Positions 40,730 to 46,621 of a stretch of DNA of 46,621 nucleotides are shown here, piece by piece. The stretch's first letter is position 1, and each line of letters starts with the position of its first letter. The position numbers and the translations under genes were made by a program. The notes beneath the pieces were generated by a model. It was not told the origin of the DNA. It saw only the letters and a list, made by a program, of their open reading frames with translations, and searched no databases. This DNA is from a virus: positions 1 to 46,621 of the IMG/VR virus record IMGVR_UViG_3300042691_021199; one strand, written 5' to 3'.

Positions 40730-41467
40730 ATGAAAGATATTTTACAAGATATAGTAGGACATACACACAATCTAGGATTTTTAAATATTGTGAAAATTAC
40801 TGGATCAGATGATTCTACAAAAATAGACAGCATGGCAGAAGATCGATCAGTGATCATGCTAGGTGAAACAAATGCACCTATTCCAGAAATGAAAGGCGTA
40901 TTTGGTATGCCACAACTTAACAAACTAAAATTTTTGTTAGATGGCAGTGAGTATAAAGAAAACGCCAAAATCGAATTGGTTTACGTGAACCGTAATAATG
41001 AAGAAATCCCAGTTGGTATTCACTTTGAAAATAAAGACGGTGATTTTAAAAATGATTACAGATTTATGAATACTGAAATCATTAATGAAAAGCTGAAAAG
41101 TGTCAAATTTAAAGTTCCAAAATGGGACGTTGAGTTAGAGCCCAGTGTTGCCTCTGTTCAGAGATTTAGTTTCCAGGCAGGTGCTAACACTGAACATATT
41201 ACATTCGTAGCCCGTACTGAAAATAATAATCTAAAATTTATTTTTGGTGATGCTAGTACGCACGGAGGAGAATTTGTTTTCGCTAGCAATGTTGTAGGTA
41301 ATCTAAATAAAGGTTGGACTTGGCCTGTGGCACCAATACTATCTATCTTGAAAATTGCAGACGTAAACAATACTAAAATTAGCTTCAGTAATGAGGTTGG
41401 TGCAGTAATGATTACTCTAGATAGTGGTATTGCTACTTACAAATATATTATTCCTGCACAGGCGTAA
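40730..41467 (+). CDS. 45: Sliding clamp, gp45-like
   Basis: 245 residues, AGGAG before ATG. Placement right after gp43, length near T4 gp45 (228) and the two-domain alternating beta pattern with L-K-F-L-L-D-G, V-P-K-W-D-V-E-L and a final strand Y-K-Y-I-I-P-A support the assignment. gp45 is a trimeric ring that tethers gp43 and, in T4, also activates late transcription with gp33 and gp55. An intermediate loop H-F-E-N-K-D-G-D is charged. Direct similarity to T4 is weak by eye, so context carries much of the weight. Confidence 0.8.
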   Translation: MKDILQDIVGHTHNLGFLNIVKITGSDDSTKIDSMAEDRSVIMLGETNAPIPEMKGVFGMPQLNKLKFLLDGSEYKENAKIELVYVNRNNEEIPVGIHFENKDGDFKNDYRFMNTEIINEKLKSVKFKVPKWDVELEPSVASVQRFSFQAGANTEHITFVARTENNNLKFIFGDASTHGGEFVFASNVVGNLNKGWTWPVAPILSILKIADVNNTKISFSNEVGAVMITLDSGIATYKYIIPAQA

Positions 41468-41469
41468 TC

Positions 41470-41859
41470 ATGATTAAAGGTATTAATAGTTCGGGAAAAT
41501 ATATAAGCGTTATGGGCGGAACGTCAAGTGATCCTTACATAAGTCCTGGTAGTGCAGGTGCCGGAATGTTACGTTGGAATTCTAATATGAATATGATCGA
41601 AGTTAACGATGGAATGAGCTGGAAAAATTTGAACATGACTTATGCTACTGTGGCACTAACACCTGATGCGGAGAGTTTATTGGATTGGGCCAGAACGAAA
41701 AGAGAAGCAGAATTAGAGTTACATAATCTTTCAAAAACACATCCTGCAATTAAAAATGCTTTAGATGCGTTATCACGTGCTCAAGAACAAGTAGACTTAG
41801 TTTATAAATTATCAAAAGATCATGAATATGATCTCGGCGAGGTAGAATCTAATCCATGA
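41470..41859 (+). CDS. Conserved phage protein, virion-like N-terminus
   Basis: 129 residues. The first 60 (M-I-K-G-I-N-S-S-G-K-Y, Y-I-S-P-G-S-A-G-A-G-M-L-R-W-N, I-E-V-N-D-G-x-S-W) look like the small beta module found near the start of fibre-type proteins that display a peptide after W-N-S-N-x-N. The C-terminal half is a helical coiled coil. Similar genes sit beside DpdA-type or structural genes in aquatic T4-like phages. Function unknown. Overlaps the next gene by ATGA. Confidence 0.5.
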   Translation: MIKGINSSGKYISVMGGTSSDPYISPGSAGAGMLRWNSNMNMIEVNDGMSWKNLNMTYATVALTPDAESLLDWARTKREAELELHNLSKTHPAIKNALDALSRAQEQVDLVYKLSKDHEYDLGEVESNP

Positions 41860-43364
41860 ACAGAACAGATTACACAAAAACACAACGAGACTATGCTGTC
41901 TATTTGCCAGCTATCAGTAGTTTCTACAATAAAATTATCAGTAATCAAAGATATAATACAAAAAGTGCAGTTGATCCAATTCGCTTTCCCAAAGGTTTTG
42001 AACACGGCACTGAAAGTATGAACTTTCTAGATACTGATAAAGGTGCATTTTCCTACAAGTATGGTCTATATTCCGCAGGTCACGCACAACTAGACTTAGA
42101 AAAAACTCTTAAACAAGATTCAATGATCCAAGAACGTGATAGAGAAAACACTATTATTTTAGGAGACTCTGGTGGATTCCAAATTGGTAAAGGAGTATTA
42201 AAATTTGATTGGAGCGATTTTAAAGGCAAAGGTGCTAATAAGACACGTGATCAAATTTTAAATTGGTTAGAACTAACTGCTGACTGGAGCATGGTTTTGG
42301 ACGTTCCTACATGGGCTAGTAACGAACTTCATAGAGAAAAGACCGGACTTAAAAGTTTTCAAGACTGTTTAGATGCTACAATTTGGAATAACAACTATTT
42401 TGCAAAAAATAGATTAGGCGCTACTAAATTTTTAAATGTGTTACAAGGCAACAGTCCAGAGGAAGCAGACATTTGGTATGATGCTGTCAAGCATTTGCCT
42501 TTTGAAGGATGGGCTATGGGATCACAAAATATGTGTAATATGCCAATCATCCTAAATAGACTTATCACAATGCGTGATGAAGGTATGTTAAAAGATAAGA
42601 ATTGGATGCACTTCCTGGGAACTGCACCATTAGATTGGGCCTGTTACTTAACAAGTATACAGCGTCAATTGCGTAAACATTGTAATCCAAATCTTACTAT
42701 TAGTTTCGACTGTGCTAGTCCATATATTGCTGTTGCATATGGTCTTTCGTATACTGACCCAAGTTTCCGTAGAGATAAATGGAGTATTATTATGGAGAAA
42801 GCTCCGGATAATAAAATTTGGGCAGGAAGTGACATTCCGTTTCCTTGGCGTAGTAGCGTCGGTGATCGATTAACTATGGGCGACGTGTGTTACTACAAAC
42901 CTGGTGATTTAAACAGAATTGGTAAAGAAGGGAAAACTAGCTGGGATAGTTTTAGTTATGGTCTTTATATGGCACATAATACGGAAATACATATTCAATC
43001 AGTTCAACGTGCCAATCAATTAATGGATATGGAATGTGCTCGTTACAAACCAGATTGGAGACAGTGGAAGAAAATGAATTCAAAAGATGAGAAAAGTGAT
43101 AGCCCAAGTGAATGGGTTCCACGTAACATCTTATATTTTGATAGATTTGTACAAGAACTATTTGAAAGTGATGATCCACAAAGTATGCTCAAACATGCTC
43201 ACAGATTTTTGACTGAACTCCAAGGAGGTCAACAAAGAGGCAAAGTTCAAAATGATGTTTTGAATACTTTTATTGAATTTGAAGATCCCGAGCCAAGTGA
43301 GAGTGATCTTTCGAATATGAATGATGACAAAATTGTTGAACTTGAGCACACTTTGGACGATTGA
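41856..43364 (+). CDS. dpdA: TGT/DpdA-like DNA 7-deazaguanine transglycosylase candidate
   Basis: 502 residues. The order of motifs follows the tRNA-guanine transglycosylase fold: G-D-S-G-G-F-Q (103-109, general base/substrate site), V-L-D-V-P (148-152), F-L-N-V-L-Q-G (192-198), G-W-A-M-G-S (218-223), F-L-G-T-A-P and S-F-D285-C-A-S-P with the nucleophilic aspartate. The C-x-C-x-x-C zinc cluster of tRNA enzymes is not seen. Phage DpdA proteins swap guanine in DNA for preQ0-type bases to evade restriction. A tRNA target cannot be excluded. The neighbours at 44510 (QueD-like) and 46264 (FolE) support a deazaguanine pathway. ATGA-coupled. Confidence 0.7.
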   Translation: MNRTDYTKTQRDYAVYLPAISSFYNKIISNQRYNTKSAVDPIRFPKGFEHGTESMNFLDTDKGAFSYKYGLYSAGHAQLDLEKTLKQDSMIQERDRENTIILGDSGGFQIGKGVLKFDWSDFKGKGANKTRDQILNWLELTADWSMVLDVPTWASNELHREKTGLKSFQDCLDATIWNNNYFAKNRLGATKFLNVLQGNSPEEADIWYDAVKHLPFEGWAMGSQNMCNMPIILNRLITMRDEGMLKDKNWMHFLGTAPLDWACYLTSIQRQLRKHCNPNLTISFDCASPYIAVAYGLSYTDPSFRRDKWSIIMEKAPDNKIWAGSDIPFPWRSSVGDRLTMGDVCYYKPGDLNRIGKEGKTSWDSFSYGLYMAHNTEIHIQSVQRANQLMDMECARYKPDWRQWKKMNSKDEKSDSPSEWVPRNILYFDRFVQELFESDDPQSMLKHAHRFLTELQGGQQRGKVQNDVLNTFIEFEDPEPSESDLSNMNDDKIVELEHTLDD

Positions 43365-43379
43365 TTTATTCAAAGTGTA

Positions 43380-43408
43380 TTGACTTACTTAACTAAAAAT
43401 AGTATCAT
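43380..43408 (+). promoter_or_regulatory. Sigma70-type promoter, leaderless placement
   Basis: TTGACT (43380-43385), 17-base spacer, TATCAT (43403-43408). Seven bases further is 43415, the A of the next ATG; no Shine-Dalgarno is present. Confidence 0.6.
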
Positions 43409-43414
43409 AACAGT

Positions 43415-43936
43415 ATGCTTAATACAGAAGAACGTCAGAACGTAACTTACTTTACTGGATACGAAGTTGAGCATACCGTAGCACACGGTATGTACACTTT
43501 GTTTGTAGTAGGAACCCCACCATTAGAAAATATTCTTGAATGGGCAAAGCGTTGTGATGTAAAACACATCTATTTTGGTACTAGCCAAAGTTTTAAACCA
43601 AAGAACATCTCTCATGAAGAATATAAAGCATGGGATGATATTATTGTTGGTTGCCTAAAAGCCAACTATTGGGTAACGTTAGACTTTGGTGTTGAACACA
43701 TCGAAGGTATACTAGAATCTTGCTATAATGAATATCCTAGATTTATCCCTATGATTAGTGTTAAACTTCCCTACATTAATCAACTTAACTACAATGCAAC
43801 ACTTAAACTAGATGATAGAACTTGGGGTGCTACAAATCCAGGAGTTTGGACTCATCATCTCCACAGCCTAATGAATAAAGATAAGTTTACTCATTGGGAT
43901 CAATATACACAAGACTCAGAAATTACATCAAAATGA
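43415..43936 (+). CDS. Conserved hypothetical phage protein near DpdA-like gene
   Basis: 173 residues. Alternating strand-helix pattern (M-Y-T-L-F-V-V-G-T-P-P-L-E-N-I-L-E-W-A-K-R-C, H-I-Y-F-G-T-S, Y-W-V-T-L-D-F-G, F-I-P-M-I-S-V-K-L-P-Y) suggests an alpha/beta or partial barrel fold. The end carries G-A-T-N-P-G-V-W-T-H-H-L-H, whose histidines could bind metal. It has no C-x-x-x-C-x-x-C, so it is not a radical-SAM QueE. Expressed from its own promoter and leading a coupled run through the QueD-like gene, so a role in the same pathway is plausible but unproven. Confidence 0.5.
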   Translation: MLNTEERQNVTYFTGYEVEHTVAHGMYTLFVVGTPPLENILEWAKRCDVKHIYFGTSQSFKPKNISHEEYKAWDDIIVGCLKANYWVTLDFGVEHIEGILESCYNEYPRFIPMISVKLPYINQLNYNATLKLDDRTWGATNPGVWTHHLHSLMNKDKFTHWDQYTQDSEITSK

Positions 43937-44289
43937 ACACTGTTTATTCAACTATACCATCCACTAGTGGTAGACTAGCTGGAAGCAAATATCCTAATAA
44001 AATTAAAAAGGCAAAAAAAATGAAATTATCACTTAGACAACGATTTAAAAATTGGCTTTTAAGAGATGACCATGAAATAGAAGTTAGTAGAGATATAGTT
44101 GTATCAGATAACCTTTCTAGCGAAGGTATGAAATTTCAACTTTATAAAGCATCTGGCGGCTATGTTATAGAAACTAGATCGTATGATCAAAGAAAAGATA
44201 GGTCTGAATATCATATGTATATTGTTACTGATGATAAAAATTTAGGCAATGAAATTGGTAAAATTATCACTTTAGAAAGTCTAAGATGA
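43933..44289 (+). CDS. Conserved hypothetical phage protein
   Basis: 118 residues from ATG 43933 (ATGA with the previous gene). A second start at 44020 would give M-K-L-S-L-R-Q-R-F-K-N-W-L-L, which looks like the usual beginning of this family in T4-like phages; the upstream 29 residues are basic and Ser-rich. The core ends in Y-I-V-T-D-D-K and I-I-T-L-E-S-L. No catalytic motif. The start is the main uncertainty. Confidence 0.45.
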   Translation: MNTVYSTIPSTSGRLAGSKYPNKIKKAKKMKLSLRQRFKNWLLRDDHEIEVSRDIVVSDNLSSEGMKFQLYKASGGYVIETRSYDQRKDRSEYHMYIVTDDKNLGNEIGKIITLESLR

Positions 44290-44513
44290 AACACCCAACC
44301 TTAAAAATTAAATCGGCCGTTGTTAAAGAAAACCTTAGTTATAGGGTTAAAGTTGAATCATGGGAGTCTATAGCACCCGAAGGTCTGATTGCTGTAAATT
44401 TTATTCAAGAAAGCCTAAATAAAGACGGTGAGGTTGATTTTTCTAGCACATACAGTTATAATATGACTAGAGAAGAAATTAATAATCTTTGTAAGGTGCT
44501 ATCCGAAGTATGA
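44286..44513 (+). CDS. Small hypothetical phage protein
   Basis: 75 residues, ATGA overlaps at both ends. Beta-rich with V-K-V-E-S-W-E-S and S-S-T-Y-S-Y-N-M-T-R-E-E, ending in a short helix. No known domain. Its place in a fully coupled run between the 43933 and QueD-like genes is the only clue. Confidence 0.4.
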   Translation: MKHPTLKIKSAVVKENLSYRVKVESWESIAPEGLIAVNFIQESLNKDGEVDFSSTYSYNMTREEINNLCKVLSEV

Positions 44514-44908
44514 CAACTATCAAACAAGACATTCGTCCTAATAAAATGATTTGGGTTACCTTTCGTAAAGAAGGTATTCACAAATATCCCGCAGCCGCAA
44601 CAGATCCAAACCTAGCAACAGGAGATGAATATGATGTTTCGTTTTTGGCTAATCCCCATCGCCATATTTTTCATTTTAGGGTATGGCTTAGTGTCACCCA
44701 CAATGACAGAGATGTGGAATTTATACAATTCAAACGATGGTTGGAAAAATTGTATTCTAGCAACGAAGGTGTATTGTCGCTAGACTATAAGAGTTGTGAG
44801 ATGATGAGCGATGACTTATATGCTCAGATTCACACAAAGTATCCAGATCGAGAGATTTGGATTGAAGTCTCCGAAGACGGAGAAAATGGTTCATTTATCA
44901 AATATTAA
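44510..44908 (+). CDS. QueD/PTPS-like protein, catalytic Cys not seen
   Basis: 132 residues. The order of features follows 6-pyruvoyl/6-carboxy-tetrahydropterin synthase: a strand ending in E-G-I-H24, then P-H50-R-H52-I-F-H-F-R-V (the zinc H-x-H), D-V-E-F-I-Q-F-K-R-W-L (compare I-D-F-x-E-L-K), a D-Y-K-S-C-E helix and the final strand I-W-I-E-V-S-E-D-G-E-N-G (compare V-K-E-T). The cysteine that precedes the H-x-H in QueD is replaced, so activity may differ. QueD acts after FolE (46264) toward preQ0. Recognised by pattern, not search; similar proteins in cyanophages are, I believe, annotated hypothetical. Confidence 0.5.
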   Translation: MTTIKQDIRPNKMIWVTFRKEGIHKYPAAATDPNLATGDEYDVSFLANPHRHIFHFRVWLSVTHNDRDVEFIQFKRWLEKLYSSNEGVLSLDYKSCEMMSDDLYAQIHTKYPDREIWIEVSEDGENGSFIKY

Positions 44909-44924
44909 TTTAAAGGAAATTGAA

Positions 44925-45146
44925 ATGGCACAGCCTGCTTGGCTCAAAAAGTATCTTACCATGAAACCGGAAGTTAATAAAATTTTCGATGATTTGGAGG
45001 AGTGGCATAATCATTGCCGTTTTGCAATGATAGAATTCAATCCAGCACATCTTTATAAGACTAACGATTATAAGGAATGGTCACGCAGAAAATCAAATAA
45101 ATTTAGGAGAAATCCTCGATTTAATAAATCGAATGATAGATACTAA
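44925..45146 (+). CDS. Small conserved basic phage protein
   Basis: 73 residues from ATG 44925, with AAAGGA 7 bases upstream; longer in-frame starts lie in the previous gene. P-A-W-L-K-K-Y-L and V-x-K-I-F-D-D-L-E-E-W-H-N-H-C-R-F open it, then F-N-P-A-H-L-Y and an Arg/Lys-rich C-terminus (R-R-K-S-N-K-F-R-R-N). Similar small proteins appear in aquatic T4-like genomes. The basic tail suggests nucleic-acid contact. Function unknown. Ends one base into the next gene's ATG. Confidence 0.5.
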   Translation: MAQPAWLKKYLTMKPEVNKIFDDLEEWHNHCRFAMIEFNPAHLYKTNDYKEWSRRKSNKFRRNPRFNKSNDRY

Positions 45147-46237
45147 TGAATGTATTTTTAGTTGATTTAGAAGCAGTGGAAACAAGATACACAGGCGAGT
45201 GGAAGGTTCACTTGCCTGCCTTGTTAAGAAAGAGAGGACACAATGTTCAAATTATTAGTGGTGTGGAAGATATTCCTAAAGCCACTACTCCTGGCGCCTT
45301 TCTTAATTTTGGCGGCACTAATATCTACAAGGCTAGCCAAGTTGAGCAAATGGGAAGACTCTTCTGCGAAGGCAAAGTAAAAAATAATGATCATTTTATT
45401 TTTACTGACGCTTGGCATCCTGGTATCATAAATTTAAAGTACATGAGTGAACTTCTTAATATACCAATTAAGATTCACGCATTGTGGCATGCAGGTAGTT
45501 ATGATCCTCAAGACTTCTTAGGCAGATTAATTGGTAATGCCCCATGGGTTAGGCATGCAGAAAAATCTTTTTTTCATTGCATTGATCATAATTATTTCGC
45601 TACTCGATTCCATATTGATATGTTTTTCGAAAATCTATTAAATGACGATGTTTTTGAAAATCCATGGAAAAACGAAGACAGAGCTAGTCTTTTGATGACA
45701 TTAAAAGTCATAAAGTCTGGATGGCCTATGGAATATATGCGGGATACATTGGTGCAATACAAAAATATGCCTAAGCGTGACCTTATCCTTTTTCCACATC
45801 GCATCGCACCTGAGAAGCAAGTTGAAATTTTTAGAGATCTAAAAGAACACTTACCACAATATGAATTTGTTGTTTGTCAGGAATATCCATTAACTAAAAA
45901 TGAATATCATAACTTGTTAGGAGAAGCTAAACTTGTGTTTAGTGCCAATCTACAAGAAACTCTAGGTATTAGTTGGTATGAAGGTGCAATAGTAAATGCT
46001 ATTCCTATGGTTCCTGATCGTTTAAGCTATAGTGAAATGGCTTTGGACACATTTAAGTATCCTAGTGAATGGACAGAATCTTTTGAATCATACGCTGTAC
46101 ATAGAAAAGAAGTCTGTCATAAGATTATACAGTATATGGAAAATTACGAAAAGTTTTTACCAAGCCTAAATAAGCAAGTTGAAATGTTAAGTTCTGAATA
46201 TTTCAGTTGTGATCAACTAATGTTGATGTTAAAATAA
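45146..46237 (+). CDS. GT-B glycosyltransferase-like protein
   Basis: 363 residues. Two Rossmann-like halves: the first has M-N-V-F-L-V-D-L and H-L-P-A-L-L-R-K-R-G-H-N-V, the second has L-F-P-H-R-I-A-P-E-K-Q near 217 and S-A-N-L-Q-E-T-L-G-I-S-W-Y-E-G-A near 268-283, the donor-binding E-x(7)-E-type region of GT4-like enzymes. Substrates cannot be read. It lies between DpdA/QueD-like genes and folE, so it may glycosylate the modified base in phage DNA, as T4 beta- and alpha-GT do for hydroxymethylcytosine. Surface glycan transfer is the alternative. Confidence 0.65.
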   Translation: MNVFLVDLEAVETRYTGEWKVHLPALLRKRGHNVQIISGVEDIPKATTPGAFLNFGGTNIYKASQVEQMGRLFCEGKVKNNDHFIFTDAWHPGIINLKYMSELLNIPIKIHALWHAGSYDPQDFLGRLIGNAPWVRHAEKSFFHCIDHNYFATRFHIDMFFENLLNDDVFENPWKNEDRASLLMTLKVIKSGWPMEYMRDTLVQYKNMPKRDLILFPHRIAPEKQVEIFRDLKEHLPQYEFVVCQEYPLTKNEYHNLLGEAKLVFSANLQETLGISWYEGAIVNAIPMVPDRLSYSEMALDTFKYPSEWTESFESYAVHRKEVCHKIIQYMENYEKFLPSLNKQVEMLSSEYFSCDQLMLMLK

Positions 46238-46263
46238 TATATTATCTATGACTTGGAGAAATT

Positions 46264-46621
46264 ATGGTTTATAATAAAATGTATGAAAGTAATGACGAAA
46301 CAGCACTAGATGCTATGGCTGGTGATGGTGGCTACAAAGAATCATACCTAGGCGATCATCTTCGTTTTAAAATGAAACGTGAAGGTAAACGTTTTTGGGC
46401 TGGCGATAATATTAGCGACTTTCTACACGAAGGCGACAAAGAAAAACTAATTGACGAAGCAACTGAAGCATTTGAACTAGTGCTTGATCGGTTGCTGATT
46501 GATCGTGAAAATGATCCCAACAGTAAAGGCACAGCGCGGCGCCTTGCTAAAATGTACTTTAACGAAATAATGGCAGGTAGATATGAACCAGCACCAGACG
46601 CAACTTGTTTCCCAAATGATT
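46264..46621 (+). CDS. folE: GTP cyclohydrolase I (FolE), 3' end cut by window
   Basis: 119 codons are visible from ATG 46264 (GGAG 5 bases upstream). The segment L-L-I-D-R-E-N-D-P then T-A-R-R-L-A-K-M-Y-F-N-E-I-M-A-G-R-Y-E-P matches the FolE helix that normally reads T-P-x-R-V-A-K-M-Y. The catalytic zinc ligands would lie downstream of the window. FolE opens GTP to dihydroneopterin triphosphate, the first step of both folate and 7-deazaguanine synthesis. The first 40 residues (E-T-A-L-D-A-M-A-G-D-G-G-Y-K-E-S) are an extension. With DpdA- and QueD-like genes here, the deazaguanine route is favoured. Confidence 0.8.
   Translation, partial: MVYNKMYESNDETALDAMAGDGGYKESYLGDHLRFKMKREGKRFWAGDNISDFLHEGDKEKLIDEATEAFELVLDRLLIDRENDPNSKGTARRLAKMYFNEIMAGRYEPAPDATCFPND

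Noticed and set aside
43415-43936. Reading this gene as QueE because it lies in a deazaguanine-type block.
   Set aside because: There is no C-x-x-x-C-x-x-C radical-SAM cluster, so the function is not supported.
46223-46252. Possible sigma70 promoter before folE (TTGATG with a distant AT-rich stretch).
   Set aside because: No -10 box at an acceptable spacing; GGAG before the ATG and the short gap suggest readthrough from upstream.
1-46621. tRNA genes, CRISPR arrays and integrase/attachment sites.
   Set aside because: The intergenic gaps are too short for tRNAs, and I saw no regularly spaced repeats or recombinase motifs.

Overview
The window is a gene-dense stretch (about 80 features, coding on nearly every base, visibly AT-rich) of a large tailed phage of the T4-like myovirus type, of the kind known from aquatic bacteria (cyanophage, pelagiphage and related groups). 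The diagnosis rests on recognisable T4-type replication genes (clamp loader gp44, B-family polymerase gp43, sliding clamp gp45), a DsbA-like late DNA-binding protein, TAAATA late-promoter motifs, a marine-type tail-fibre block, and a lysis cassette with spanin-type lipoproteins, which points to a Gram-negative host. The host cannot be named from this sequence. There is no gene-free stretch longer than about 110 bases, and I see no tRNA, CRISPR array or insertion sequence.

Layout. 1-9919: large virion structural proteins (fibre/baseplate-associated), the first cut by the window edge. 9951-14948: a mixed block with a truncated DnaE-like protein, a GroES-like co-chaperonin, a MazG-like pyrophosphohydrolase, a BAX-inhibitor/YccA-type membrane protein, a TagD-like cytidylyltransferase and clamp loader gp44. 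14971-15696 (minus strand): PhoH-like ATPase, the only clear minus-strand gene, facing a bidirectional terminator. 15804-19784: two unknown proteins, a GH19 endolysin, i-spanin/o-spanin candidates, an EF-hand membrane protein that may be the holin, and small exported proteins. 19845-24119: DnaJ, peptide deformylase and a ClpA-type unfoldase that keeps a ClpP-docking loop; with GroES this is a proteostasis set.

24645-35677 is the most striking region. Twelve different proteins start with the same short peptide pattern, M-K/R-x-x-E-L/F-L/F-x-E, closely resembling the capsid-targeting sequence of T4 internal head proteins and Alt, often followed by a site that fits the gp21 prohead protease. Behind this tag sit a metallopeptidase, two nucleotidyltransferases, a ligase-like/nucleotidylyltransferase fusion, a lytic transglycosylase and several unknowns. 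I read this as a cassette of cargo proteins packed in the head and delivered with the DNA. A Dps-like ferritin, a HAD nucleotidase carrying a GC-rich insert between 41-bp direct repeats, and a DUF3008-like protein are interleaved.

37181-41467: DsbA-like protein, two small membrane proteins, polymerase gp43 with a possible translational operator hairpin, and clamp gp45. 41856-46621: a probable DNA-hypermodification block: a TGT/DpdA-like transglycosylase, a QueD/PTPS-like protein, a GT-B glycosyltransferase and (cut by the window edge) GTP cyclohydrolase FolE. Together these suggest 7-deazaguanine modification of the phage DNA, possibly with a sugar added.

Expression signals are unusually readable. 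Five sigma70-type promoters have exact 17-base spacers. Three of them place the predicted +1 on the A of an ATG with no Shine-Dalgarno, suggesting leaderless messages. Late TAAATA motifs are enriched in the tiny intergenic gaps. Assignments are by reading motifs; no database search was possible.
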